Source: Ascochyta rabiei
Taxonomy: Eukaryota > Ascomycota > Dothideomycetes > Pleosporales > Didymellaceae
NCBI RefSeq assembly: GCF_004011695.2
Contig: NC_082416.1
Span: forward strand, 992,001-1,056,000
DNA: 64,000 bases
Reading direction: 5' to 3'
Position numbers and translations under genes: made by a program. Below the pieces are notes generated by a model, which made no database searches, had not been told where the DNA came from, and was given only the letters and a program-made list of their open reading frames with translations. Of the stretch, positions 21,570-34,709 are shown one piece after another; within the stretch, counting starts at the first letter, position 1; every line of letters begins with the position of its first letter.

Positions 21570-23999
21570 ATGATGAAGCTCACCGTTGCTTTCCTGGCCG
21601 CCCTGGCCGCCGCCGATGCCGTCGAGGCTCGCTCCGCCCGCCATCAGCGTCGCCAGTACGGCTCTGGCTACGGTACCGGCAGCGGCTACGGCAGCGGCTA
21701 CGGCGAGACACCTGAGGTCTCCTCGGCTCCCGCCGTCTCCTCAGTCCCCGCTGCCTCGCTGCCTGCTCCCTCTGTCCCCGCTGCCTCCAGCACTCTGGAC
21801 TACGGCAACGGCTACCCTGTTCCCTCCGTCCCCGCCGGCGGCGAGTCTTCCAGCTCTGTTGCCGTTCCCACCAGCAGCACCCCTGCCGCTGAGACCTCTT
21901 CCTACCCAGCAGAGGTTCCCTCCAGCTCCGTTGCTGTCCCCACCAGCAGCACCCCTGCCGCTGAGACCTCTTCCTACCCGGCTGAGGGCGCCTCCAGCTC
22001 CGTTCCCGCTGTGAGCTCCTCGGTCCCTGCCGTCTCCAGCTCCGTTCCTGCTACCTCCAGCACTATGGACTACGGCAACGGCTACCCTGTTCCCTCCGTC
22101 CCCGCCGGCGGCAAGTCTTCCAGTTCTGTTGCCGTTCCCACCAGCAGCACCCCCGCCGCCGAGACCTCTTCCTACCCTGCGGAGGGCGTCTCCAGCTCCG
22201 TTGCCGTTCCCACCAGCAGCACCCCCGCCGCCGAGACCTCTTCCTACCCTGCGGAGGGCGTCTCCAGCTCCGTTGCTGTCCCCACCAGCAGCACCCCCGC
22301 CGCCGAGACCTCTTCCTACCCGGCCGAGGTTCCCTCCAGCTCCGTTGCTGTCCCCACCAGCAGCACCCCTGCCGCTGAGACCTCTTCCTACCCGGCTGAG
22401 GGCGCCTCCAGCTCCGTCCCCGCTGTGAGCTCCTCGGTCCCTGCCGTCTCCAGCTCCGTCCCCGCTACCTCTAGCACTCTGGACTACGGCAACGGTTACG
22501 GCCACCCCTCCGCCCCCGTTGGCACCGGTGCCTCGTCCTCGGTTCCCGCTGGCGCTGAGAGCACCCCCGCCTCTGGCATCTACCCCACCAGCTCCATCTA
22601 CGTTCCTACCGGCGTTGGCTCTTCTAGCTACCCCGTTGGCACGGGCGCTTCGTCCTCAACTCCCCTCGCATCTGAGGTCTCCAAGACGTACTACCCCACC
22701 GGCTACCCCTCTGGCACCGGCCCTCGCCCTACTGCCGTCACTGCCTTCCCCTCTGGCACTGGCTCCTACCCCGAGACCACTCCCATGAGCGACTACGTCA
22801 CCTCGGTCATCTACAGCACCCAGATCTTCACCGTCACTGACTGTCCCTCGACCGTCACCAACTGCCCGGCCCGCGCCACCTCGCTCATCACCAGCGTCGT
22901 CCCCGTCGGCACCACCGTCTGCCCTGAGTCTGACCTGACCAAGGCCACTCCCGTTCCTTCGGCCTCCGTCTCCAAGCACGATGTGACTAGCTCCTACCCC
23001 GTCTCCGAGGTTCCCCACGAGGTTACCGAGACCCTGGTCTACACCATTGGTATTGGCTCCACCGCCCACCCCGTCACCACCGAGATCACCTCCACCTCCA
23101 TTCAGACCATCTACTCCACTGTCGTCGTCACCAAGCACAGCGCCTCCGAGACCAAGCCCGCTGGCTCCTACCCTACCGGCCCCGGTGGAGAGGGTGCCTA
23201 CCCTACTCCCTCCACCCCCGCCAACGAGGAGTCCTACCCCACTGGCCCCGGTGGAGAGGGTGCCTACCCTACTGCCTCCACCCCCGCCAACGAGGGGTCC
23301 TACCCCACCGGCCCTGCTGGCGGCGAGTCCCACACTGGCCCTACCACCCTGAAGTCTACCCAGACCCAGACCCGCTACGTCACTGTCAAGCCCACTCCTT
23401 CCGCATCTTCTGACGTTCCCGTCGGTGAGCAGAGCTACCCTACCGGTCCCGCAGGTGAGGACTGCTCCCCTCCTGTTACCGTTACCGTCACTACCAGGGA
23501 GACCGTCACCGTCACCGCTGGCCAGGAGACTGCCACCTCCGAGTCTCAGAAGCCCACTGGTCCCGTTGGTGGCCAGGGCGAGTACCCTACTTCGTCTCCC
23601 TACCCTGAGGTCCCTGTCGCTTCCACCCGTGCTCCCTACCCCACCGGCAACAGCACCGTCTCCTACCCTGTCGGCCCCACTGGCTTCTCTACTGTGACCA
23701 AGCCTAGCTACCCTACTGGCACCGGCGCCGTCCCCAGCGAGACCGCTCTCCCCAGCTTCTCTTTCGTCTCTGAGGTTCCCTCCGCTTCGTCTGCCTACCC
23801 CACCTCGACTCCTTCCGTCGAGACTCAGGTTCCCAGCTCCTCCACCCCCGCCGGTGAGGAGGCTACCTCCAGCGCTGCGTACCCCGAGTACCCTGCTTCC
23901 ACCCCCGCTAGTGAAGAGTCCTCTTCCGCCCCCGTCGCTACCCCTACCCCTAGCTCCGGCTACGGCACCGGCTACGGATCCGGCTACGGCACCTACTAA
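21570..23999 (+). CDS. Secreted Ser/Thr/Pro-rich (mucin-like) cell-wall protein
   Basis: Single exon, 809 aa, starting MMKLTVAFLAALAAADAVEA. This is a clear signal peptide, followed by a Kex2-like site (HQRRQ) and a Gly-Tyr block (YGSGYGTGSGYGSGYG). Six copies of a 24-residue repeat with core SVAVPTSSTPAAETSSYPAE follow, in a group of two and a group of four. Each group is flanked by DYGNGYPVPSVPAGG and by SSSVPAVSSSVPA blocks. Around residues 400-450 lies a non-repetitive module with paired cysteines (TVTDCPSTVTNCPARATSLI ... TTVCPESD), typical of fungal cell-wall/adhesin proteins. Then come YPTGPGGEGAYPT repeats and a terminal YGTGYGSGYGTY that mirrors the N-terminal block. There is no hydrophobic C-terminal GPI signal. 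Strong C-ending codon bias suggests high expression. Probably a heavily O-glycosylated wall or matrix protein; its partner is unknown. Confidence 0.85.
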   Translation: MMKLTVAFLAALAAADAVEARSARHQRRQYGSGYGTGSGYGSGYGETPEVSSAPAVSSVPAASLPAPSVPAASSTLDYGNGYPVPSVPAGGESSSSVAVPTSSTPAAETSSYPAEVPSSSVAVPTSSTPAAETSSYPAEGASSSVPAVSSSVPAVSSSVPATSSTMDYGNGYPVPSVPAGGKSSSSVAVPTSSTPAAETSSYPAEGVSSSVAVPTSSTPAAETSSYPAEGVSSSVAVPTSSTPAAETSSYPAEVPSSSVAVPTSSTPAAETSSYPAEGASSSVPAVSSSVPAVSSSVPATSSTLDYGNGYGHPSAPVGTGASSSVPAGAESTPASGIYPTSSIYVPTGVGSSSYPVGTGASSSTPLASEVSKTYYPTGYPSGTGPRPTAVTAFPSGTGSYPETTPMSDYVTSVIYSTQIFTVTDCPSTVTNCPARATSLITSVVPVGTTVCPESDLTKATPVPSASVSKHDVTSSYPVSEVPHEVTETLVYTIGIGSTAHPVTTEITSTSIQTIYSTVVVTKHSASETKPAGSYPTGPGGEGAYPTPSTPANEESYPTGPGGEGAYPTASTPANEGSYPTGPAGGESHTGPTTLKSTQTQTRYVTVKPTPSASSDVPVGEQSYPTGPAGEDCSPPVTVTVTTRETVTVTAGQETATSESQKPTGPVGGQGEYPTSSPYPEVPVASTRAPYPTGNSTVSYPVGPTGFSTVTKPSYPTGTGAVPSETALPSFSFVSEVPSASSAYPTSTPSVETQVPSSSTPAGEEATSSAAYPEYPASTPASEESSSAPVATPTPSSGYGTGYGSGYGTY

Positions 24000-26059
24000 A
24001 CGCCTCTCTGGCGTCTAGTATGAGTTGATGCGATATTCCTTCTGTACAAACCCCCATGGGTCGCTTGATCCCTTTCATACTTGTCTTGTCTGCGTTCCGT
24101 CGTCCTGATGTCTCCTCGGGCAGAGGCTCATTGTTTAGGAGGATGGTTGTCGTTTGTAGGTATCACAGGAGCTTCAGACAGCCGACAATATAAAACTGTC
24201 TTGCTTGACACTTCACTTTGCGCGTGGTGGACTGACGAGCAGGCGGGATGCGAGACGGATTCACGATTGTTTCTGATCTACCTCTGAAGTCGATTTTTCT
24301 TCATTTCCTATGTCATCTGCAAGCCTATACTGGCATGGTATTGCACGGAGTTTTTCTTGTAGAATAATTGAATCGTTTACCACCTTGAAAACAAATCATC
24401 TTGCAGGATACTTTGTGATGGCACGCAGTAATCACAGCGCCGCCAACAGCCGATCCGCAGAGCATGTCCAATTTCGGGTGTCCTTCCCTCCTCCCAGAAC
24501 CCCAGCCTACAGCACGCTCTAGCAGGGAAGGCTCGCTAGGCCGCGTTTCAGTATTGCGGACCATGCCCCTGTCGCACCTCGATCCCAACGACCCAGATGA
24601 TGGATCGAAGCACCGCCTCCCCCTGGGCCCCAACCAGCATGCTGCCCACCAAACGTGCATGTCCAACCCCCCGGCTCATTCTGATCTGCAATCACCGCAG
24701 CCCTCTTTTCCTCGTCGTGCAATACTGACTCCCTGCGAATATCGCTCTATGTATAGACAAAGGTGGGTAGGCAGGTAGTCAGTCGGCCGGCCTCGACCAC
24801 GAAAGCCAACGGGGAGCCTGCCCATCGCCATTAGAAGCGACAAGGTCAGGATCGCGATGGACGTTCCGGAGCCGAGGGTGCGCGCAGCTCATCTCACCAG
24901 CCTGGAGGCCGCGTCGTCGGTGCATGGCGCTATTGCGCGGCGAAATGGCATCACGACGACGACGACGACGATGACTCTCGTATTTTGATGGCGCGGCTGG
25001 TGCAGGGGGGCGCATGGGCGAGTCGGTGCTCGGCTAGGTAGGTACGTTGCTAGTGCTCGTGGGATGAGCTCATGAGGGCTGTGAGGAGTGTTGTGCATGC
25101 GACAAGGGTGCCGAAACGAATGGTCTTGGTTGCGTGCAAGTGGGTGTTGCCCATGTTGGGGCTGGGGTGGTTGGACCCCTTTCTGCTGCTGTGGTACAGT
25201 GGGCGATGAGTGACACGCACATGTACGATGCTGTTGCTTGCGAGTGCGTGCTGCATCGCGACGGCGCTGATGCAGGGACGCACGCTCGGTAACGTGCAGT
25301 GCGTGGCTGCGGGCTTTGTGGAACGTTCTTCTTTGGGATCTCGGAGACGGGGATGGCGAGGTCGTCGTCTGGCACCTGGACAACAGGCTTGGGGTGCTGT
25401 CGCTGAAACATGTCTGTGAAGGGCGCAGACGTGCGCTAAGGCTCAAATTTCCAGTCAAGCTGCGCACGAAGCTCGTCTTGGTGTAGGTGGTTCGCGTTGG
25501 CATTCTTGCGTCGTCTTCACCCTCGGCGAGCTCGAAGCCATGGTAGAACCACTCCTCCGTCGGCCGGGGGTGTCCGGCTCGGACTTTGTAGTGTGAAGGG
25601 TTGCGAGGGTCTTGTTCAGACAGAGCAGTTCTTCTCTCAAAGTCTCTGGGCTTCGCAGATGATATCAGGAGCTTGAAGATTGCCATAATTCTCACGGGCA
25701 AAGATCTGCACCATTTCTTGAAAATAGAAGCAGAGATCAGAACATATATTAGGTCTATCTTACAAAACCCTGGCAATGGTTACAGAGGCTGTACCTCCGG
25801 AAATTCTAACCTACGACATCTCTGGGTACCGATTCAAAAACAGCATTCGCGTGGCTGTGCTATCATCCTTTACGCCCGTGGGTAGACTGCGCGCGGCTGT
25901 CGAATCCTTCGTCGACTGCTTCACCAAGGTTTTTGTCTGCACCGAAGTTGACCTCCTCGATCTCCTGGATCTCTTCTTCTTCCACTTCATAGTCGATCAC
26001 GTCGTCGATGTGCATGTCATGTTACTCAACCTTCGAGGTCGGTGGTAGAGGGCAAAGTG
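24000..26059. other. Gene-poor stretch, nothing firmly recognised
   Basis: The first ~300 bases are the 3' flank of the cell-wall gene. Large frames occur on the minus strand at 24.9-25.8 kb, but they lack motifs. A short acidic minus-strand frame (IDYEVEEEEIQEIEEVNFGA, about 25.9-26.0 kb) looks coding-like but cannot be extended. Confidence 0.4.
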
Positions 26060-26570
26060 GAGTGGTAAGTGAGAAAGCTGCGTCTGTTGCTGAAAAGCTC
26101 GAAGAAAGTGCACGTGAGGTGCCGTTGTGCGAGCGGTAGGAGCTGCGTTTGTCGCCGAAAGGCTTGAAAGCTCTGCACGTGAAGTGAAAGTGAAAGTCGA
26201 GCGAGATCTGGAACATCTCCGCATTGAGAGACTTCCTGTGCCTGATGTACGATTCTTCTAGTTTTACAACAGACACGAGCGCGATGTAAAGCAGATACGT
26301 GGAGCACTTCAACGCATCTAACAGGGGGGAAATCCACATGGTGCTGTTGAACCATACACTGTGAGTGCAGAAGATCTAATGGACTGTGATGACTCTACCT
26401 ACGAGCAGAACAGCAGTCTAGTAAAGGCTGCGGATACAAAGAAGTTTGCTGTGTCTGTGACAGCAAGCAAGACTGCTGAGGACATAAGCGGTAGGACGAG
26501 CTTAACGTACATGAGATGGATGCTGCCGGAAACCAACAGGTGCGCCTTAAATGATGCCTCGCTATAGAAT
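26060..26570 (+). pseudogene. Coiled-coil-type coding relic, unidentified
   Basis: One + strand frame reads VAEKLEESAREVP and, about 70 bp later, AFVAERLESSAREVKVKVER, an internal repeat. It then continues LEHLRIERLPVPDVRFF, a TAG, FYNRHERDVKQIRGALQRI and a stop. A further open piece (26361-26567) includes EDLMDCDDSTYEQNSSLVKA. The charged heptad-like composition and RIP-type stops suggest a broken gene. Family not recognised. Confidence 0.35.
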
Positions 26571-27079
26571 ATGCGCATAGTTCAGATGCACATCCTCACG
26601 TGCATGAGACATTAGTTGTCCTCTCTATTTTGGCTGAGTGAGCACTGTCTTGTTTCTTGCAGCGACCGATTTCTATGAATGATTTTGTATTGTTCACCCT
26701 GTCCTTAGGACTAGATGGCCACACTTGTTGCATCGCCTATACGTCTACCTAGGCACCTACAAACCTGTGCTCCTCTGTAAAGACTCTAGTGTGCTCTATT
26801 AGCACCTAGGATTCTAGCGAGCGGGGAGCGAGACCAGCAAAACTCGTAAGAATGGTTTTTTTTGGTGTTAAGGGTTTGAGGATGTAGTCTTAATACGGTG
26901 TATAATTCAGAATTGCAATCAAGTCTCAGAACCAGATGTTAGCTGATTTGTCAACTAAAATCTATAATACTTAATGTGGTAATCCATATCTCTATAAACA
27001 GTTATAGTTAGACATTTTAAGATGTTTGCTAAGGACATGCTGGCCTTGTATGTAAATAAGCTTGCAAATAGTAGTACTC
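26571..27079. other. AT-rich stretch with a possible Copia vestige
   Basis: Composition drops to AT-rich. At about 26919-26958 a + frame reads IAIKSQNQMLADLSTK, which resembles the (N/D)xxADxLTK end of Copia-type RNase H. This is too short to be sure, and no LTR was found. Confidence 0.25.
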
Positions 27080-27344
27080 TTAGATTGTAGTAGTATGTAA
27101 TATTAGCGTGAACTGGTTGCAGCTCTTAAAGTGCGCGAGGGCGTCTCCTCTTACATGGAAGGATATGCCACACTGAGGGCAGCTGAATGCCTCTTTGAAT
27201 GTCCGGCTTTGCTGCAGTTCTGGATGTTGTTCCCGAGTATGCGCCCAGATCTCCTTAGTCTCGTCTTTCGTCGAGTACTCAGTAGAACACATACTGCATG
27301 TGTACTTAATACTAGGCGAATCTGTGTTTTAAGGGTGGAGTAGA
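27080..27344 (-). pseudogene. C2H2 zinc-finger gene fragment
   Basis: The minus-strand frame contains two finger-like units in tandem: YTCSMCSTEYSTKDETKEIW followed by AHTREQHPE (C-x2-C ... H-x5-H), and FSCPQCGISFHVRGDALAHF followed by KSC (C-x2-C-x12-H-x3-C). No start, remaining exons or regulatory domain was found, and the flanks are AT-rich, so it is probably a leftover exon. Intact relatives would bind DNA. Confidence 0.45.
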
Positions 27345-27719
27345 GTCTTAGTTACGTTGTAGATGTTGTATAGCGTTTTGCAAGGCGTGTTCGCCGTGAC
27401 GATACCACCACCACCAGCCTCCGTGATTTCTCCTTGCGTAGTCGAACAGACAAAAAGATACGTGATTACCTCTAGGCTCTAGCTTTAATCTCTAAAGCGC
27501 TTTGGCATATATATGCAGCTACTCAGCACAAAGCGGACGTAAGTGGATGTTACTTCGGCACTGACACCAACACGCACAAGTCCTGTTTCAACTTCTCTTG
27601 GGAACTTACTACTGCTCTTGCACTGCAGCAGTGGCTCGAGAACGGCAGCGGCTTAAGAACGGCAGCGGTTTGAGAACGGCAGCGGGCATATTGCCCCTGC
27701 GCCTCTTGCTCGGCAGCAC
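27345..27719. other. Intergenic, nothing recognised
   Basis: A short direct repeat of AACGGCAGCGG occurs three times at about 27642-27683. No gene supported. Confidence 0.4.
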
Positions 27720-29320
27720 TGACCTCATCGACTGGATACGGGGACACACGAGGGCTATCCTGGACTCGAAGTTGATGTTGTTGTCAACGGTGCAGCACCC
27801 CAAGAATAAGAAGATAGTACAACCCTGACCAAAGCCAACACAAACGTCCGATACGTCGAGGCTGAAGCTGGCACAAAGTTCGCAGTGAGGTACTCGTTTG
27901 GCCCGCCCTTTCCAGATGACAGAGATGTCGCTTTGGATACTCTTGCGCATGGCAACATCATCAGGGCACCTCTTGTCCACAAAGAGAACATCCAGTCACA
28001 AAAATCACACACTGTTAGCTCCACAAAGACATTTGTAGATGGCGAGTGGGTCAAATAGGCCTTTCACTTGAGCAGCCTCGATCTGGTAAGTGTGGTCCAT
28101 TTCTGGTTCCACACCGTTACTGACAGAAAACGTTAAATGATGATGCTAGCGATCTCACTGAAATTGGCAAAAAGAGTGTGCAACGACTTGGCAAGATCAC
28201 TGTCCGATCTGAGTTTGGGAGAATTGGGAAGTACAGAGAGACTTCTGCATAGAAGCGAGACGAACTCTTCAATTCGGCTGCTACTCCAGAGCCTGCTCTC
28301 AAAGGTGATGCGAAGTCACTTCAAATAAGGGAAGCCGCGATTGAGGCTGCTGGGGTTCGAGGTAGGCGTTGACTTCCACACAGTTTCCAAAACAAGCGCA
28401 CAACCATTGCACTGACGACACGCAAATGGAAGAAAGATGGCAAAAGTTCTTTTGCTATATTTGAGTTCAGATACCGTTCCAGGTGTAGGTTACATTGCTT
28501 TCGATCTGCGAATGTGGATGGCTCTTATATCTTGCCACATCAGCGAACCTTGAAGCGCTCCACATCGTGCTTTCAACCCCTATCTCTACGTTGGCAGCGA
28601 TGCAGCAGACTATCAAGACGTCCTCGCAGTGAACACATCAGCCCGTCAAGTTCGTACATGGGACGCAGATGTCTAGACCACTTCAGCAGTCCAGCACATC
28701 AATAGTTGCACCAGTGTTGCGACAGCAGAGTTCAGTGCCAGACACATCGGAAGACACACAAGGTCTGACCGAAGAAGAACTGGTCGCCCTTGTCACGCAC
28801 CATCGTGGGAGCAGTCGAGGCCTGGCTGGTCAGAATAGGAAGCGTTTGCTGGTGTTGCTGAAGTATTACGAGGTAAGCGTCACTGCGCTCGTCTCATTAC
28901 AACAGTATGCTGAAAATCGTTCAGGACCAGGAGAAGATACGCTTGCCCATCGAAGCCGTGTTCTCAACGTCACGGAGTCAGGATATGCTCATCAAGCGGG
29001 AGCGAGATGAAGAACCTACGACAGGCAGAAAGCGAAGCAGGCCGGAAGTCATCACTCGAGACGACCAGGAGAGGGCTTTGAAAGTGAGTCGAGATCAGAT
29101 CGAAGTCATGCCCAGTCAGTGTCCTCTCGAGGATGAAAGTGCGCACGCTTGCACCACTCTTCATCGATACATGGAAAGTTGTGGAAAGGCTGCGTCTGAC
29201 GACGACGCTGTGTACTACTGCTCTTGCAAGGCCAAGCAAGGTGGCGTAGACAAGGCGATACGAAACGCAATGCAGCATCAGAGGCCATGCAAAGAAATTC
29301 AAAACACACGTGCAAAGTGA
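27720..29320 (+). pseudogene. DUF7918-like fungal gene, apparently degenerate
   Basis: On the + strand the frame reads GYPGLEVDVVVNGAAPQE, a TAA, then TNVRYVEAEAGTKFAVRYSF, APLVHKENIQS, VDGEWVK, a TAG, AFHLSSLD. It then continues as DLTEIGKKSVQRLGKITVR, a TAG, and later KWKKDGKSSFAIFEFRYRSR and ALHIVLSTPISTLAAMQQT. This order (VxVxVNG, TRYIEA, LGxIxVRV, FxIFxFKYRSR) is that of the fungal DUF7918 domain. The open 3' part (28669-29320) adds a Lys/Arg-rich tail (GRKRSRPEVITRDDQER). Stops at CAG/CAA-like positions fit RIP. No function is known for the family. Some breaks could be introns, so partial function is not excluded. Confidence 0.5.
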
Positions 29321-29840
29321 AGGGATGTGACCTCTGCTGATTCCCAATCTCTCATGATACTCAGAATGAGTTTATCCAGATCGGGCGCCCAGCCATGGGC
29401 CTGGTCTCGTCTACGCGCAGCGCGAAAACAGCCCTCGCCATGGGAGACGGTAGGGCTGCCGTTAAGTAGTGTTTGTAGTGCTGGCGGTGTAGAGAAGAAG
29501 AGACGGAGGCTTGGAACTGGGTTTTCTTCAAGCGATCGGGGCAGCGAGGCTAGGCTCGATGGGGCATGGTGCTGGAATGCTGGACCGCCGTTGCCAATCG
29601 TGCCAATGTGGCCGCTTGGGACGAGGCCATCAGCAACCTCGAGAGCTTCGGGAGAGCACACCTTGCAGTCCAGTGGTATTGTTGCAGCCTGTTCTCGCTG
29701 TGGCCACGCTGTTCACTGCTCGACCATTGCCAACCCCGCCCAATCCTTGACCCCTCGCCATCCAGCTGTGGGCGTCCTCGCTCCCCTCCACGAGACACCG
29801 CCCAAACACGACAGCCGCCGCCCCCGCAAACACAAACACC
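29321..29840. promoter_or_regulatory. Upstream region of SEC23
   Basis: Presumed SEC23 promoter and leader; CT- and CCGCC-rich just before the ATG with a favourable CACCATGGC context. No TATA-like box stood out. Confidence 0.4.
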
Positions 29841-32433
<2,593 letters not shown>

Positions 32434-32827
32434 AAAGAAGGATTGGAAAATGAGTAATGAGCAATGATGTAGTGGGGTTGTATCATTGGAATTGGACGAC
32501 GAGTAGTCCTGTTAGCCGATGGAAGAATCAAGCTTTCAATCACTCTATCACGCACGACCGCTCCGCTCCGCCTCTTGCACACTTGTACTGACATCCAACA
32601 TGTGTCGTCGCATGGCGTTTTAGCATGGCAGCGGCCCTTTGACTGAAGAGTGACCTTGACATGAAGATGCATTCATCCGCTTTTGAACCTATGGTATCCC
32701 TAGAGAGCAGAAAAAAAGAACGCACAGCAGAGAGAGAGAGAACACCGCGGTACACCGGGGTTTTATTCCTGCCATGCTCATGCCCGTGCCCGTGTTAATG
32801 CTATGCACATCGAAGCCGGAGAACGCT
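32434..32827. other. Convergent 3' flanks of SEC23 and the nucleolar RRM gene
   Basis: Both neighbours end here tail-to-tail. An (AG)n run lies near 32728-32741. No separate gene supported. Confidence 0.5.
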
Positions 32828-34413
32828 CTAGGCCTTTGCCTTCTTTGCCTTCTTCGCCTTGGGTACAGCAGCAGCGGCGGCGGGCTTCTTGGCAGGTTCC
32901 TCGACGGCGGCGAGGAGTTCGGTGGCAGCGTCGGACTTGCGCTTCTTGGTCTTCTTTGCAGGTGCTTCGACCTTGGGCTCTTCAGCGACAGGCTCGGGCT
33001 CGGGAGCAGCAGCGGGCTTTGCAGCGGGCTTCTTGCCCTTCTTGCCCTTTGGCTCTGCCGGGGCCGCAGTCTCATTCAGGAGTTGCTGGGGCTCGCTCGC
33101 CTCGACTTCGAGCTTCTTGCTGGCCGGGATATCCTTGACGGCCTTGACGGTCGGGGCTGTGAATTCGTAGTCCATCGTCTCCTTCAGATCCTTATTCCTT
33201 CCACTCCTCCGCTTGTTCTCCTTCTCGACCCTCTTCTCCCACACTTCCCGCTCAGCGCCCCGCTCCATAGCCAGCCCAGCCTTCTTGTTCCTGGGGTCGA
33301 CCTTGAACCGTGTGCCGGCCCCCTTGAAGAGGTTCTCGTTGACCTGCTCCTTGGGGATGAGCGAGCACTTCAAAATGTGTCCGAACATGAGGTAGTTGTT
33401 CATTGTGCGGGCGACAATGTCGGCGACTTCAGCAGAGGCGAACTCAACGAAGGCGTAATGCTTAGAGCCACCGGTCTTCTTGTTGCGCGAGAGGCGCAGG
33501 TTGAGCACGCGGCCGAATTGTGAGAAGTACTTCTTCATCTGAGGCTCGAAGAAACCTCGGGGGACGCGGCTGTCAGCTGTTAGCAAAGAATCTGCACAGA
33601 AACCAGCGTGTTTGCGTACCCAACGTAGATCACACCAGGCTCGGTGGCCTTGGGAGTGTCCTTTGCCTTTGCGATAGCCTTCTTTTGCGACTTCGTGAGC
33701 TTTGGGACGGCACCCTCGTCTTCAGGAAAGTCAATGTCATTTTCGCTGTCGCTGTCGTCGCTGCCAAAGCCGGCAAGGAGTGCGGCGGTCTGGTCATCCT
33801 CTTCTGCTGCGTCCTCGACATTACCATCTTCGGTGACAACGGCGTCGACCTCGACAACCTCTTCTACGGGCTCTTCCTGTTGTTTCTTTCCCTTCTTCGC
33901 CTTTGTGGCCTTAACCTTGGGCACCTCAGTGACCTCCTCCTCGGCAGGCTCGGGCTCTGCTACGGGCTCCTTCTTGCCCTTCTTCGCTTTGGTAGCCTTT
34001 GCTTTCGGTGCCTCTTTCTTGGGTGTCTCCTTCTTCGCTTCAATCACGTCAAAGTCAAGCATTGACTCATCCTCGCCATTGGCTTCGGGAACAGCCTCGG
34101 CCTTCTTCTTTCCCTTAGTGGCTTTTGTGGGTTTCGCAGCGGGCGCCTCGTTGTCGGAGAAAAAGTCCTCGGCCTGCTTACGCGCGGACTTCTTTGCAGG
34201 CTTCTCGGCGGCGGCTGGTGCAGCAGCGGCCTTGGCCGCTTTTGGGGATTTGGCGGGCTTTGCTGGGGCAGCAATGTCGTCCGATTTTCTGGGCTTCTTT
34301 GCCTTGGGCGCAGCATCTGACGCGCCTGGAAGGTGTTAGTACAGACTATATACCGCTGGAAGAGTGAAAGACGAACCCTTGCGCTTCTTGGTCGCGAGAT
34401 CTGCAGCGGCCAT
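32828..34413 (-). CDS. Nucleolar RRM protein (NIFK/Nop15-like ribosome-biogenesis factor)
   Basis: Exons 34413-34377, 34325-33620 and 33569-32828 give 494 aa. The long N-terminal half is Lys/Ala/Glu-rich, with several AKKGKK repeats and an acidic stretch (around GFGSDDSDSENDIDFPEDEG). An RRM follows: RNP2 is VIYVG at the exon 2/3 junction, then RVPRGFFEPQMKKYFSQFG, and RNP1 lies in SKHYAFVEF. Downstream is the MNNYLMFGHILKCSLIPKEQ segment typical of NIFK/Nop15. The C-terminus is again a lysine-rich tail (PKAKKAKKAKA). By family it binds pre-60S rRNA in the nucleolus. The charged tails are much longer than in yeast Nop15 but usual for filamentous fungi. Orthology to Nop15 is an inference from the RRM and its flank. 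Confidence 0.82.
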
Positions 34414-34709
34414 TGTATGTGTGTGAGGGCGGCTGTGTGTTGTGGGGAATAAGTTCGAGTCCTCTGCGAAAGTTGAAAGTTTCGAGGCTCGAGCTCCTTC
34501 CACCTGAACTTTTTTGAGCGCTAGCGATTACCCGCCAAGGCCTGCCTTCGAGCGCGACCATCAACAACTATCCTCCGTCGCGTCTCCAAACATTCAAAGC
34601 ATACCAGATTGTCTGTAAAATACTGAAAGGCGTGCAAGGCGTGATTGATAGCTCTACACACTGCAAACTCACCGCTGATCCAGCAAACGAACGATTACCA
34701 GCCTGCACC
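34414..34709. promoter_or_regulatory. Shared divergent promoter, nucleolar RRM gene and SMN-like gene
   Basis: About 300 bp separate the two divergent start codons. Both products serve RNP assembly (ribosome and spliceosome), so co-regulation is plausible but not shown. Confidence 0.5.

Noticed and set aside
20681..21715. 344-codon open frame overlapping the start of the cell-wall gene
   Set aside because: It lies in GC-rich DNA, ends inside the real gene in another frame, and lacks any motif or codon bias.
26919..26958. Copia RNase H end as a firm call
   Set aside because: Only about 15 residues match the expected pattern and no LTR or other domain is nearby; it is left as a weak note.
34440..34470. 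B-box-like GTTCGAGTCC
   Set aside because: The flanks do not pair to form a T-arm; it lies in a divergent promoter.
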